NCBI GenBank assembly: GCA_965203985.1
Contig: CBDBDS010000003.1
Span: 62,001 to 126,000, forward strand
Source: Bin87 sp965203985
GTDB taxonomy: Bacteria > Chloroflexota > Dehalococcoidia > Lucifugimonadales > UBA3495
Reading direction: 5' to 3'
DNA: 64,000 bases
The position numbers and the translations under genes are program-made. The notes under the pieces are model-generated. The model was not told where the DNA came from. It did not search any database and saw only the letters and a list, made by a program, of their open reading frames with translations. Numbering within the stretch: the stretch's first letter is position 1; each line of letters opens with the position of its first letter. This document shows positions 1-7,803 of this stretch, one piece after another.

Positions 1-12
1 CGGAGTTGTGCT

Positions 13-1338
13 GTGCCTTACGATGAGATAACCCGCTACCTCGAAATCACTCCAAAATCCCGTAGCATCTGGGAGGAGGCCTGCCGGTACTTGCCCGACG
101 GCGATAGCCGGCATTCCATCTTCTGGAACCCGTACCCGATCTTTACCGAATCCGCCCAGGGAGCCGTGGTAACGGATGCCGACGGCGTCGAGCGTCTCGA
201 TTTCATCAATACGATGACCACCATGATCCTGGGCCACGGACCCGCTCCCGTTCTCGACGCCGCGCGGCAGCAGATGGAGCTGGGTCTGGCCTACAACTCG
301 CCCAACCGTCACCAGGTGGAACTCGCCAAGCTGCTGTGTGAGCGCATCCCGTCTTTCGACCAGGTGCGCTTCACCAACTCCGGGACCGAGGCTACGCTGA
401 ATACGCTGCGCGCCGCCCGCGCCTTCACCGGCCGCAGCAAGTTTGCCAAGGTGGAAGGCGGTTATCACGGCACCCATGACGCGGTCCTGGTCAGCCTGCG
501 TATCGACCCGGCCAGCGGCGGCGCCTACGACCACCCCGAACCCGTCGCGTCCAGCGCCGGCCTTGCCGATGGCGTCCTGGATCAGGCCGTCATCGTCCCG
601 TACAACGACGTCGAAGTGGCCCGGAACATCCTGGAGGAGCATCGCGATGAGCTGGCCGCGGTGATCGTGGAGCCGGTCATGGGCTCCGTGGGGATGCTGC
701 CCGCCGATCCCGCGTACCTGTCCATGCTGCGCGACTTCGCCGATGACAGCGGGGCGCTGCTCATATTCGACGAGGTGATCAGTTTCCGCGTCGCGCCCGG
801 CGGCGCCCAGGAATACTACGGCGTGACTCCCGACATGACCGCCCTGGGCAAGATCATCGGCGGCGGCTTCGCGGTGGGCGCGTTCGGCGGCCGGTCGGAT
901 GTTATGGCACAGTACAGTCCGGTCAACGGCGCCGCCATCGCCCACGGCGGCACCTTCAACGCCAACCCCATCAGCATGGCCGCCGGCGTCGCCACGCTGA
1001 ACGAGCTGACCCCGACTCTGTACCGCCGCCTCGCCGAACTCACTGAGATGCTGAAACAGGGCATTCGCCAGGTCTGCGCCGAGCTGGAGCAGCCCGTCGT
1101 AGTTACGGGGGCCGGTTCCCTTTTCGGCATACACTTTGGCAGCGGGCCGCTACACAATTATCGGGACATCGCCGCGACGGACAAGGCGTTGGCCGGCCGG
1201 GTGTTCATCGGGATGCTGAACGAAGGGTTCCTGCTGGCCCCCAACCTGGTCGGCGCGGTGTCCACCGAACTGGGCGAGGTCGAGATCGACGCGTTCGTGC
1301 GCGGTTTCAAGCGGGTGCTTCAGCGCCAGATCGATTAA
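13..1338 (+). CDS. Class III aminotransferase, glutamate-1-semialdehyde aminomutase-like
   Basis: A fold-type I PLP enzyme of 441 residues, the usual length for the HemL/omega-transaminase group. Visible motifs are NSGTEA near residue 122 (cofactor phosphate loop), GGYHGTHD, FDEVISFR (the Asp that pairs with the pyridine nitrogen), ALGKIIGGG carrying the Schiff-base Lys, and HGGTFNANP near the C-terminus. Start is GTG with GGAG at 2-5, seven bases upstream; an earlier start outside the window cannot be excluded. No heme-pathway genes lie nearby, so it may be a general aspartate/amine aminotransferase of the GSAM-like family and not the tetrapyrrole enzyme. The family call is firm; the substrate is unknown. 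Confidence 0.85.
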   Translation: MPYDEITRYLEITPKSRSIWEEACRYLPDGDSRHSIFWNPYPIFTESAQGAVVTDADGVERLDFINTMTTMILGHGPAPVLDAARQQMELGLAYNSPNRHQVELAKLLCERIPSFDQVRFTNSGTEATLNTLRAARAFTGRSKFAKVEGGYHGTHDAVLVSLRIDPASGGAYDHPEPVASSAGLADGVLDQAVIVPYNDVEVARNILEEHRDELAAVIVEPVMGSVGMLPADPAYLSMLRDFADDSGALLIFDEVISFRVAPGGAQEYYGVTPDMTALGKIIGGGFAVGAFGGRSDVMAQYSPVNGAAIAHGGTFNANPISMAAGVATLNELTPTLYRRLAELTEMLKQGIRQVCAELEQPVVVTGAGSLFGIHFGSGPLHNYRDIAATDKALAGRVFIGMLNEGFLLAPNLVGAVSTELGEVEIDAFVRGFKRVLQRQID

Positions 1339-1448
1339 CCCGTTGGCATCGAAGTAGAAAGGGGATCACAGCGGATTTTAGCCAAGACGCTTGACAATCG
1401 ACCCAGTTCAACCCATTTGAAAACAGCCCCCAAACGGAGAGAGCACCG

Positions 1449-2417
1449 ATGGCCGCCAACAACACAGACCTGCACGCCGCCAAGCGCGCCAAGAACGACG
1501 AGTTCTACACCCAACGGGGTGACATTGAAGATGAACTCCACCACTACAGGAGCCACTTCAAAGACCAAGTTGTCTACTGCAATTGCGACGACCCTCGGGT
1601 GAGCGAGTTCACCAGGTACTTCATCGCTAATTTCGAGTTCTTTGGCCTTCGCAAACTAATCGCCACCTGCTACAAGAACCGCAACCCGGATATGTTCAGT
1701 CGCAACGACACCGACCAAGCGGTCGGCTTGGTGGTAACCCGGAACACGCTCAAGAATGGCGGGCATGTGGTACAGCTCAAGGGAGATGGAGACTTCCGCG
1801 GCGCGGAGTGCGTGCAGTTCCTGGACGAAGCGGACATCGTGGTTACCAATCCGCCTTTCTCGATGTTCCGTGAGTACGTGGCGCAGCTGATCGAGCACGA
1901 CAAGAAATTCCTGATCGTGGGGAACAAGAACGCGATCACCTACAAAGAGATATTCCCCCTGATCCAGTCAAACAAGCTGTGGCTCGGCATCAACCCCAAG
2001 GGGCGGGACATGCTGTTTGACGTGCCCGACGATTACGCAGATGCCCTACTCACCAATGGGAAAGAGGGTAGCGCATACCGTGTCGTCGATGGCGTAATCA
2101 AAGGCAGGTTGGGCAACGCCGCGTGGTACACGAACCTGCCCCACCGCAGGCGAAACGAGGAACTCCGGCTTTATCGCCGCTACAACTCCGAGGACTACCC
2201 CTTCTACGACAACTACGACGCTATCAATGTCGACAAGGTGGCGGACATTCCCGAAGACTATGCCGGCGCGATGGGAGTGCCCATCACCTTCCTCGACAAG
2301 TACAATCCGGAGCAGTTTGAGATCGTCAAGTTCAGGAAGGGCGACGATGACGAAGACCTCCGTATCGGGGACAGGTGCCCCTACTTTCGCATCGTCATCC
2401 GCAACAAGAGGCTCTAA
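1449..2417 (+). CDS. EcoRI-type adenine-specific DNA methyltransferase
   Basis: A 322-residue N6-adenine methyltransferase resembling M.EcoRI along its whole length: KNDEFYTQ near the N-terminus, YCNCDDPRVSEF, GLRKLIATCY, GDGDFR, then the catalytic TNPPFS followed by FREYV, DKKFLIV and ITYKEIF, and NYDAINVDK and PEQFEIVKFRKG near the end. M.EcoRI methylates the inner adenine of GAATTC; whether this homolog keeps that specificity is inference. Start ATG follows GGAGAG. The stop is two bases before the next gene, so the pair is one transcription unit. The DNA looks less GC-rich than flanking housekeeping genes, consistent with horizontal transfer. No EcoRI-like endonuclease is present. Confidence 0.92.
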   Translation: MAANNTDLHAAKRAKNDEFYTQRGDIEDELHHYRSHFKDQVVYCNCDDPRVSEFTRYFIANFEFFGLRKLIATCYKNRNPDMFSRNDTDQAVGLVVTRNTLKNGGHVVQLKGDGDFRGAECVQFLDEADIVVTNPPFSMFREYVAQLIEHDKKFLIVGNKNAITYKEIFPLIQSNKLWLGINPKGRDMLFDVPDDYADALLTNGKEGSAYRVVDGVIKGRLGNAAWYTNLPHRRRNEELRLYRRYNSEDYPFYDNYDAINVDKVADIPEDYAGAMGVPITFLDKYNPEQFEIVKFRKGDDDEDLRIGDRCPYFRIVIRNKRL

Positions 2418-2419
2418 AC

Positions 2420-3517
2420 ATGGACATCGAACAGCGCGAAGTCACTGTGGGTGAACTTACCCAAGGCTATCACGACGACGACGAAGGCGGGGTCAGCGGT
2501 TATGGTGCTCGGCTCGACATCCGGCCTGCCTACCAACGCGAGTTCGTCTACACCGGCAAGCAGCGGGACGCTGTAATCAACACGGCCATCCGAGGGCTGC
2601 CACTCAATGTCATGTACTGGTCCAAGCGTGACGACGGAGACGGTGACCACGAGTTCGAGATGATTGACGGTCAGCAACGAACCATCTCCTTGGCCCAGTA
2701 CGTCACCGGTGCTTTCTCGTACGAAGGGAAATTCTTTCATAACCTCACCGAAGAAGAACGGCAGGCCTTGCTCGACTACAAGCTGACCATTTTCGTCTGC
2801 TCCGGGCCGGCGAGAGAGAGGCTTGAATGGTTTGAGACCATCAACACAGCCGGGGAACGCCTGACGAGCCAGGAACTGCTCAACGCGGTTTACGCCGGCC
2901 CATGGGTCTCCGACGCGAAAACCTACTTCAGCAGAAACGGCTGCGTTGCCGCGAGCGTCGGCGGCAAGTACCTCAACGGGTCCGCCATCCGCCAAGAATT
3001 CTTGGCAACGGCGATTTCCTGGAGCGCAGCGGGCGCCGACGTTCGAGAATACATGGGGCAGCGTCAGCACAACCAGAGCGCGGAACCGCTGTGGGACGAG
3101 TTCCGTGCGGTCATCGACTGGGTGGAAGCGACGTTCCCCAAGTACCGGAAATCTATGAAGGGCGTCGACTGGGGCACTCTGTACCGCGAACACAGCACCC
3201 ACGACTTGGACGCCCAAGATCTGGAAGCCGAGCTGGCGCGGCTCATCCAAGACGACGACATAACCAACGAGAGGGGCATCTACGCCTTCGCGCTGACGCG
3301 CGACCCTAAGCATCTGAACCTCCGTACATTTGACAATCGAACCCGACAGGCGACCTACGAGCGCCAAGAGGGAAAGTGCCCTAGGTGCAAAAACGAGTAC
3401 AAGATAGGGGAGATGGATGCGGACCACATCACCCCGTGGATTGAAGGTGGCCGCACCGAGGCATCAAACTGTCAGATGCTCTGCAAGCCGTGCAATCGCT
3501 CGAAAGGATCCAAATGA
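2420..3517 (+). CDS. DUF262 / HNH endonuclease domain protein
   Basis: A 365-residue protein. The N-terminal half has the DUF262 (ParB/GmrSD-N-like) signature: RPAYQREFVY near residue 35, the IDGQQR motif near 92-97 and EWFETINTAGERLT. The C-terminal 45 residues form a Cys-flanked HNH module: CPRC, DADHITPW with the catalytic His, and CKPCNRSKGSK. DUF262 domains in GmrSD, BrxU and SspE use NTP and sense modified DNA; this association is family knowledge. The start at 2420 is two bases after the methyltransferase stop; the longer frame upstream lies inside that gene and is rejected. Probably the restriction or effector half of a two-gene DNA modification system. Confidence 0.85.
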   Translation: MDIEQREVTVGELTQGYHDDDEGGVSGYGARLDIRPAYQREFVYTGKQRDAVINTAIRGLPLNVMYWSKRDDGDGDHEFEMIDGQQRTISLAQYVTGAFSYEGKFFHNLTEEERQALLDYKLTIFVCSGPARERLEWFETINTAGERLTSQELLNAVYAGPWVSDAKTYFSRNGCVAASVGGKYLNGSAIRQEFLATAISWSAAGADVREYMGQRQHNQSAEPLWDEFRAVIDWVEATFPKYRKSMKGVDWGTLYREHSTHDLDAQDLEAELARLIQDDDITNERGIYAFALTRDPKHLNLRTFDNRTRQATYERQEGKCPRCKNEYKIGEMDADHITPWIEGGRTEASNCQMLCKPCNRSKGSK

Positions 3518-3563
3518 GGCGTTCGCGTGGGCCTGCCTAGATTTTGCTTTAATTGCCAACGAT

Positions 3564-3592
3564 AGGGGCAGGCTCAAGACCTGCCCCTTTTT
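3564..3592 (+). terminator. Intrinsic terminator after the methyltransferase/HNH pair
   Basis: A perfect 9-bp stem (AGGGGCAGG with CCTGCCCCT) and 7-base loop is followed directly by TTTTT. It lies 46 bases past the HNH stop and before a convergent gene. Confidence 0.85.
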
Positions 3593-3612
3593 GTTGGCCC
3601 GTATGTTGGAGA

Positions 3613-3942
3613 TCAGTCCACCGGAGGCCGCTTTTCCCATTTCTCCGGCACCGGATACACCGGCGTGGCGATCTTGCGGATGTTCTCCGTGGCGAACCAG
3701 TCTGCACACTCTTCCCGCCACTTGATGAAGTGGGGAGCGTTGCGATGGGCTTCTACCGCGGCTTCGTCCTCATAAACCTCGAACAGGTGGATCTTGTTTT
3801 CGTCCTCGTTGTCCTGCAGGACATCGAAGCGCAGGCATCCCGGCTCATCGTTGTTGGAACCCCTGGCGTCCCCCAGCATGGAGGCCATGAACTGGTCCTT
3901 GAAGCCGGGTTTGATATTGATTTCCACAATCAGCGCGATCAT
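3613..3942 (-). CDS. Antibiotic biosynthesis monooxygenase (ABM) domain protein
   Basis: A 109-residue single ABM ferredoxin-like alpha/beta-barrel domain: IALIVEINIKPG opens the first strand, GCLRFDVLQD is the second, and LFEVYEDEAAVEAH with HFIKW forms the strand-helix typical of the fold. Members include quinol monooxygenases and LsrG-like isomerases; the substrate here is unknown. Start ATG at 3942 is supported by AAGGAG upstream and by matching the family N-terminus; the longer open frame adds 25 unlikely residues. Convergent with the upstream HNH gene. Confidence 0.82.
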   Translation of the reverse strand: MIALIVEINIKPGFKDQFMASMLGDARGSNNDEPGCLRFDVLQDNEDENKIHLFEVYEDEAAVEAHRNAPHFIKWREECADWFATENIRKIATPVYPVPEKWEKRPPVD

Positions 3943-4044
3943 TGTCGTCTCCTTGGATGGCAGTGATTCGACGGGGATTATAGCAGCGACCGACACAAAG
4001 TTGTAGAATGCCGCCATAGTCGGCTCGCCACACGGGAGGCAATC

Positions 4045-4260
4045 ATGGCAGATATTCCCATCGTGTACACCCTGACAGTGTGTCCCGCATGCGATTCGCT
4101 GCGCGCCGCCTGGCGACGCGAGGGCGTTGAATATGAGGAGCGCCGCGTCGACCAGAGCCAGGACACGTTGGACGAGGCTCTGGACTATGGGGATGCCGTT
4201 CCGATCATAGTGTGGCCCGATGGCAAAGTGGAGACGGGTTTTCGCGGTCAGCGCGGTTGA
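4045..4260 (+). CDS. Glutaredoxin-like small protein
   Basis: A 71-residue thioredoxin-fold protein with a CPAC active-site motif (residues 13-16) in the right place after the first strand (IPIVYTLTVC), a helix, and the conserved cis-Pro region AVPIIVWPDG. Slightly shorter than classical glutaredoxins and close in style to NrdH or MauE-type mini-redoxins. GGGAGG lies upstream of the ATG. The downstream gene is another thioredoxin-fold protein, suggesting a shared thiol-redox role. Substrate unknown. Confidence 0.75.
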   Translation: MADIPIVYTLTVCPACDSLRAAWRREGVEYEERRVDQSQDTLDEALDYGDAVPIIVWPDGKVETGFRGQRG

Positions 4261-4347
4261 GAAATCGGCTGACCGGCCGGTGGCCTGTCCCCAACCTTCC
4301 CCTCGGCAATCGCCGGAACCGAATCGTCTAAATCAAGAGGTGCAATC

Positions 4348-4932
4348 ATGGTGCAGGAAGCCAGCGTCGTGACCCCGGAGCGTTACTCCCAGGGCATGAC
4401 CTACGATCAGTACATGGATACGGTCAAGGTCAATAAGGCCAGGATCGAAGAATATTATTCCAATGTGGCATTGGACTCTGAGCAGACCGCCAGGCTGCGC
4501 GAGTTGGCGTCACAGGAAAACGGCCCGGCTCGCATGATGGTGATCGGCGAAGACTGGTGCGGGGACGTGGTGCGCGAACTTCCCGTTCTGGCCCGCGTCG
4601 CCGAGGCCGCCGGGCTGGAGCTGCGCATCTTCCCCCGCGACGAAAACCACGACATCATGAACGAGTTCCTCAAAGAGGGCCTGTACATGTCGATCCCGGT
4701 CGCGGTCTTCTACGACCAGGGCCACGAGTACATCTGCCACTGGATCGAGCGCTCCGAGGTCGCCAACCGGGAGCAGGGCGAGATTGAATCCGCCATACGC
4801 TCCGAGCAGCCGGATATCTCCGACCAGGACTTCGGCCGGCAGCGGCGCGCCCGCACCTCGGCCCGGGCTGGCGATTGGCAGAAAGCCACCGTGGACGAAC
4901 TGGTGGGGCTCATACAGGAACACCTGCACTGA
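4348..4932 (+). CDS. Thioredoxin-family protein with WCGDV motif
   Basis: A 194-residue protein matching the thioredoxin_9 type: a helical N-terminus (YDQYMDTVKVNKARIEEYY), the strand MMVIGEDWCGDVVRELP, LRIFPRDENHDIMNEF, and the cis-Pro region SIPVAVFYDQG. The usual WCGDC motif reads WCGDV, so only one active-site Cys remains; a dithiol exchange cycle is unlikely unless another Cys takes part. A charged C-terminal extension of about 40 residues follows. RBS AAGAGG. Confidence 0.72.
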   Translation: MVQEASVVTPERYSQGMTYDQYMDTVKVNKARIEEYYSNVALDSEQTARLRELASQENGPARMMVIGEDWCGDVVRELPVLARVAEAAGLELRIFPRDENHDIMNEFLKEGLYMSIPVAVFYDQGHEYICHWIERSEVANREQGEIESAIRSEQPDISDQDFGRQRRARTSARAGDWQKATVDELVGLIQEHLH

Positions 4933-4957
4933 CTCCCGTGCCATTGCCGGTGCTATT

Positions 4958-4979
4958 GGGGCGGACCATGGTCCGCCCC
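4958..4979. terminator. Palindromic GC hairpin between convergent genes
   Basis: A 10-bp perfect stem (GGGGCGGACC with GGTCCGCCCC) around AT sits between the convergent thioredoxin-like gene and purS. It has no strong U-tract on either strand, so it is either a bidirectional terminator of the weak type or a REP-like 3' hairpin. Confidence 0.5.
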
Positions 4980-4984
4980 GATTA

Positions 4985-5236
4985 TTAGTCGATTGGCTCC
5001 AGGGTGAACCGGAAATTCTCGATGACGGGGTTGGCCAGCAGCCGGTCGCACATCCCTGCCACGTCGCTCTCGGCCTGGGCGTGGTTTTCCGCGTCGATCC
5101 TGATTTCCAGGTACTTGCCGATGCGGACGTCCTCCACCGTTTCGTAGCCCAGGCTGTGCAGACCGCCCATTACGGTGAGTCCCTGGGGGTCGTTCACCGC
5201 GGGTTTCAGGGTCACGTAGACCCGTGCCAAAAACAT
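4985..5236 (-). CDS. purS: Phosphoribosylformylglycinamidine synthase subunit PurS
   Basis: An 83-residue PurS: FLARVYVTLKPAVNDPQG opens the first beta strand, LGYETVEDVRIGKYLEI gives the helix-strand core, and MCDRLLANPVIENFRF the C-terminal segment. PurS bridges PurQ and PurL in the fourth step of IMP synthesis. It is the last gene of the minus-strand purine cluster; purQ and purL are not in the window. Confidence 0.93.
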   Translation of the reverse strand: MFLARVYVTLKPAVNDPQGLTVMGGLHSLGYETVEDVRIGKYLEIRIDAENHAQAESDVAGMCDRLLANPVIENFRFTLEPID

Positions 5237-5270
5237 GCTGGTTGCGCTGCCTCTCTGATCGCCTCAGCGG

Positions 5271-6050
5271 TTACCCGCCGGACGACTGCGTCATGTCGAT
5301 CCCGGTGGTACACGGCAACCCGTTGGCGAACTCCGGGCCGGTGTTCCCGGGGTAGTCCTCGAAAAACTTGGCGATGCGCGCCGGGTCCACGCCTTCCATC
5401 CGGTCCAGGACGCCCCACGTCGTCAACGCCACCATTCCTTCCGGTATCGCCAGGTAGCGGCGGACGATGGCGAATTCGTGAGCTAGAGGGATGGCCTCCA
5501 CCGCCGCTCGCAGCGCGGCAACCTCGGCGTCGCTGGCCAGGTTGTAGCTCACGATGATGTTCCCGTGTTCCAGGTTATGGACCAGCAACTCGTCCGGCAG
5601 CGGATGGTTGTAAAACCCGCAGTCGCTCCACGCTCCCCAGTGACGGCCGGAGGTGGGCGGCACCGTGCTGTAGCCGCTGGGGATCACGTCGGTGATCTTC
5701 AATTGCGGCGGGAAGTGGTCGCGGCTGGGCATGGCCTGGACCCGGATCGGCCCGTCGGTGGGCTGCACCATGGCGGCGGCGATCTCGGTCGGCGTTGGGG
5801 TGGATGTGGCTGTCGGGGCCGGCGTTGCCGGGGGTTCCGTGGGCCTCAGCGTGGGCGCGAGCGCGCTCCCGGCCGGCGCGATGGTGATAGTAGGTGTGGG
5901 CAACGGCGTCGGGGTGGGCAGAGGTGTGCCGGTAGCGGTTGCCAGAGGTTCCGCTTGCGGCGCGGGCGCCGATTCCATCGACTGGCAACCCAGCAGCGTC
6001 AACAACAGTCCCAAGATACAGGCGGTTCCCAGCGCGCTCCGCGCGATCAT
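5271..6050 (-). CDS. DUF3105 lipoprotein, second paralog
   Basis: A 259-residue predicted lipoprotein. An N-terminal signal ends in the lipobox LLGC (about residue 22), followed by a low-complexity Pro/Thr stalk (residues 40-90) and a C-terminal DUF3105 domain: YSTVPPTSGRHWG, CGFYNHPLPDELLVHNLEHGNIIVSYN and ALTTWG. The HNLEHGNI motif with its two His is diagnostic and probably binds a metal, although no enzyme activity is established for the family. It lies between purS and a second DUF3105 gene within the purine operon. Confidence 0.82.
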   Translation of the reverse strand: MIARSALGTACILGLLLTLLGCQSMESAPAPQAEPLATATGTPLPTPTPLPTPTITIAPAGSALAPTLRPTEPPATPAPTATSTPTPTEIAAAMVQPTDGPIRVQAMPSRDHFPPQLKITDVIPSGYSTVPPTSGRHWGAWSDCGFYNHPLPDELLVHNLEHGNIIVSYNLASDAEVAALRAAVEAIPLAHEFAIVRRYLAIPEGMVALTTWGVLDRMEGVDPARIAKFFEDYPGNTGPEFANGLPCTTGIDMTQSSGG

Positions 6051-6063
6051 AACCGCGGAACAC

Positions 6064-6819
6064 CTACGGGTTCATCACGCCGCCGGTCGTGCACGGGGCG
6101 CCGTTGGGGAACTCCGGCCCCAACTTGCCGGAATAGGCCTCGAAGAACCGCTCGATCCGGTCTTGGTCGATGCCAATCACCCGGTAATTGTCGGCGTCAT
6201 CCACCTCACTCACGTTCCACTTGTCGATAACGCCCCAGGTAGTGAGTGCGATGGTCCCCTCGGGGAAGAGTTCATTGCCGTCTGCATCCACGGTGCCCGG
6301 GTTATAAGGTCTGGCAACGCCCCAGGCATTCGTCAAGCCGATATCGTCGAAGGCGTTTTGCAATTCGTCGATCTGCGCCTGCTCGGTCAGGTTGTAGCTG
6401 ACGACGATGTTCCCGTGCTCCATGTTGTGCACGATGCGCTCGTCAGGCACGGAGCGCGTGTAAAAACCGCATTGGACCCAACCGTTCCAGTGCCGGCCGG
6501 ACGTGGGCGGCGTTGTCAGGTAGCCCTCCGGCACAACTTCGGCGATGGTCAGATTGTCCGGGAAGTGGGCTGCGCTCGGTGCAAGCTCGGCTTCAATTCC
6601 GATCCCTTCCACGTATTCACTGGCCTCGCCCTGGCCGGCGCCGCCGAAATTGACCGGCAGCACAACAGGCACCAGCAGCGCGATGATGAACAGTCCGGCA
6701 ATCGCGGCGAAGGCAAACAGCAGCCAACGGCTGCGAAATCCGCCGCCGGTCGCTATTGGCGGAGTCCGCCGCTGGGAGCGCCGCGCGGCGCTCCGTCGGC
6801 GATGTCGGGAGGGAGGCAA
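6064..6819 (-). CDS. DUF3105 membrane-anchored protein, first paralog
   Basis: About 251 residues if translation begins at the TTG at 6819, which has AAGGA six bases upstream. The longer frame starting with ATG at 6927 would overlap purC by 70 bases and adds a sequence without family match. An Arg-rich cytoplasmic start precedes one membrane segment (WLLFAFAAIAGLFIIALLV), then the DUF3105 domain with TPPTSGRHW, CGFYTRSVPDERIVHNMEHGNIVVSYN and ALTTWG. Related to the next gene, which instead has a lipoprotein anchor. Role unknown. Confidence 0.75.
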   Translation of the reverse strand: MPPSRHRRRSAARRSQRRTPPIATGGGFRSRWLLFAFAAIAGLFIIALLVPVVLPVNFGGAGQGEASEYVEGIGIEAELAPSAAHFPDNLTIAEVVPEGYLTTPPTSGRHWNGWVQCGFYTRSVPDERIVHNMEHGNIVVSYNLTEQAQIDELQNAFDDIGLTNAWGVARPYNPGTVDADGNELFPEGTIALTTWGVIDKWNVSEVDDADNYRVIGIDQDRIERFFEAYSGKLGPEFPNGAPCTTGGVMNP

Positions 6820-6856
6820 TCCGGTTCCTTGCGGTGCAGCCGCTGGCTGACGACGC

Positions 6857-7768
6857 CTACAGCGTATCGCCGGTGAGCCGTTGGTAGGCCTGGCGATAAA
6901 GCTCGGCGGTCCGCTGCACGATGTCATCGGGCAGTTCCGGAGCCGGCGGTTCCTGGTTCCAGCCCTGGGCGGTCAGCCAGTCCCGCACGAACTGCTTGTC
7001 GTAGCTCGGCTGCGATTTCCCCGGCGCGTATCCCGCGGCGTCCCAGAAACGGCTGGAGTCTGGCGTCAGCAGCTCGTCGATCAGGATCAACCCCCCGTCC
7101 AGGAAGCCGAACTCCATCTTGGTGTCCGCCAGCACTATGCCCCGATCTTTCGCGTAATCGTGGGCGTGCAGGTACACGGCCTTGCTGATGTCGGCCAGCT
7201 TTTGAGCCGTGTCCTCGCCCACCATGGCCACGACTTCGTCGTCGGTCATGTTCTCGTCATGGCCTTCTTCCGCCTTGGTCGTCGGCGTGAAAAGGGGCTC
7301 GGGGAACATGTCGCCCTCGACCAGGCCGGTGGGCATCGGTTTCCCGGACACCGTGCCTTGCCGGCGGTACTCGCCCCAGGCGGAGCCGGTGATGTACCCG
7401 CGCACGATGCACTCAATGTCGATGCGCTCCGCCTTCTTGACGATCATCGCCTGCCGGCCGACGCCGTCTTCCGAGTAACTAGGGTGGGTGAGGACCGGGT
7501 TCCCCGCGTACGCGGCAGCGTCCGGCCCGTCGGCCAGGGCCACCAGGTGGTTGGCCACGATGTGGTCCGTGAGCCCGAACCAGAAGGCGGACATGCGGTT
7601 CAGCGCCGCCCCCTTGTCGGGAATCCCGTTGGGCAGGACGACATCGAAGGCCGATATGCGGTCGGTGGCGACCATCAGCAGCAGATCGTCCGTGAGTTGG
7701 TAGGTGTCGCGGACTTTGCCGCGATGCATGCGGTCGGGCATTCGGGTTTCAATAATCATGGCAGCCAT
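6857..7768 (-). CDS. purC: Phosphoribosylaminoimidazole-succinocarboxamide synthase
   Basis: A 303-residue SAICAR synthetase (longer eukaryote-like form, not the ~240-residue E. coli type). HRGKVRDTY near residue 16 is the ATP loop, followed by ATDRISAFDVVLP, VRGYITGSAWGEYR and DTKMEFGF. It joins CAIR and aspartate in the ATP-driven eighth step of IMP synthesis. Two ATGs, 7768 and 7759, are possible; neither has a clear Shine-Dalgarno sequence. Confidence 0.95.
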   Translation of the reverse strand: MAAMIIETRMPDRMHRGKVRDTYQLTDDLLLMVATDRISAFDVVLPNGIPDKGAALNRMSAFWFGLTDHIVANHLVALADGPDAAAYAGNPVLTHPSYSEDGVGRQAMIVKKAERIDIECIVRGYITGSAWGEYRRQGTVSGKPMPTGLVEGDMFPEPLFTPTTKAEEGHDENMTDDEVVAMVGEDTAQKLADISKAVYLHAHDYAKDRGIVLADTKMEFGFLDGGLILIDELLTPDSSRFWDAAGYAPGKSQPSYDKQFVRDWLTAQGWNQEPPAPELPDDIVQRTAELYRQAYQRLTGDTL

Positions 7769-7803
7769 TCAGCGACCGGGTTGAGTCGGTCGGAAAGTGT
7801 GTG

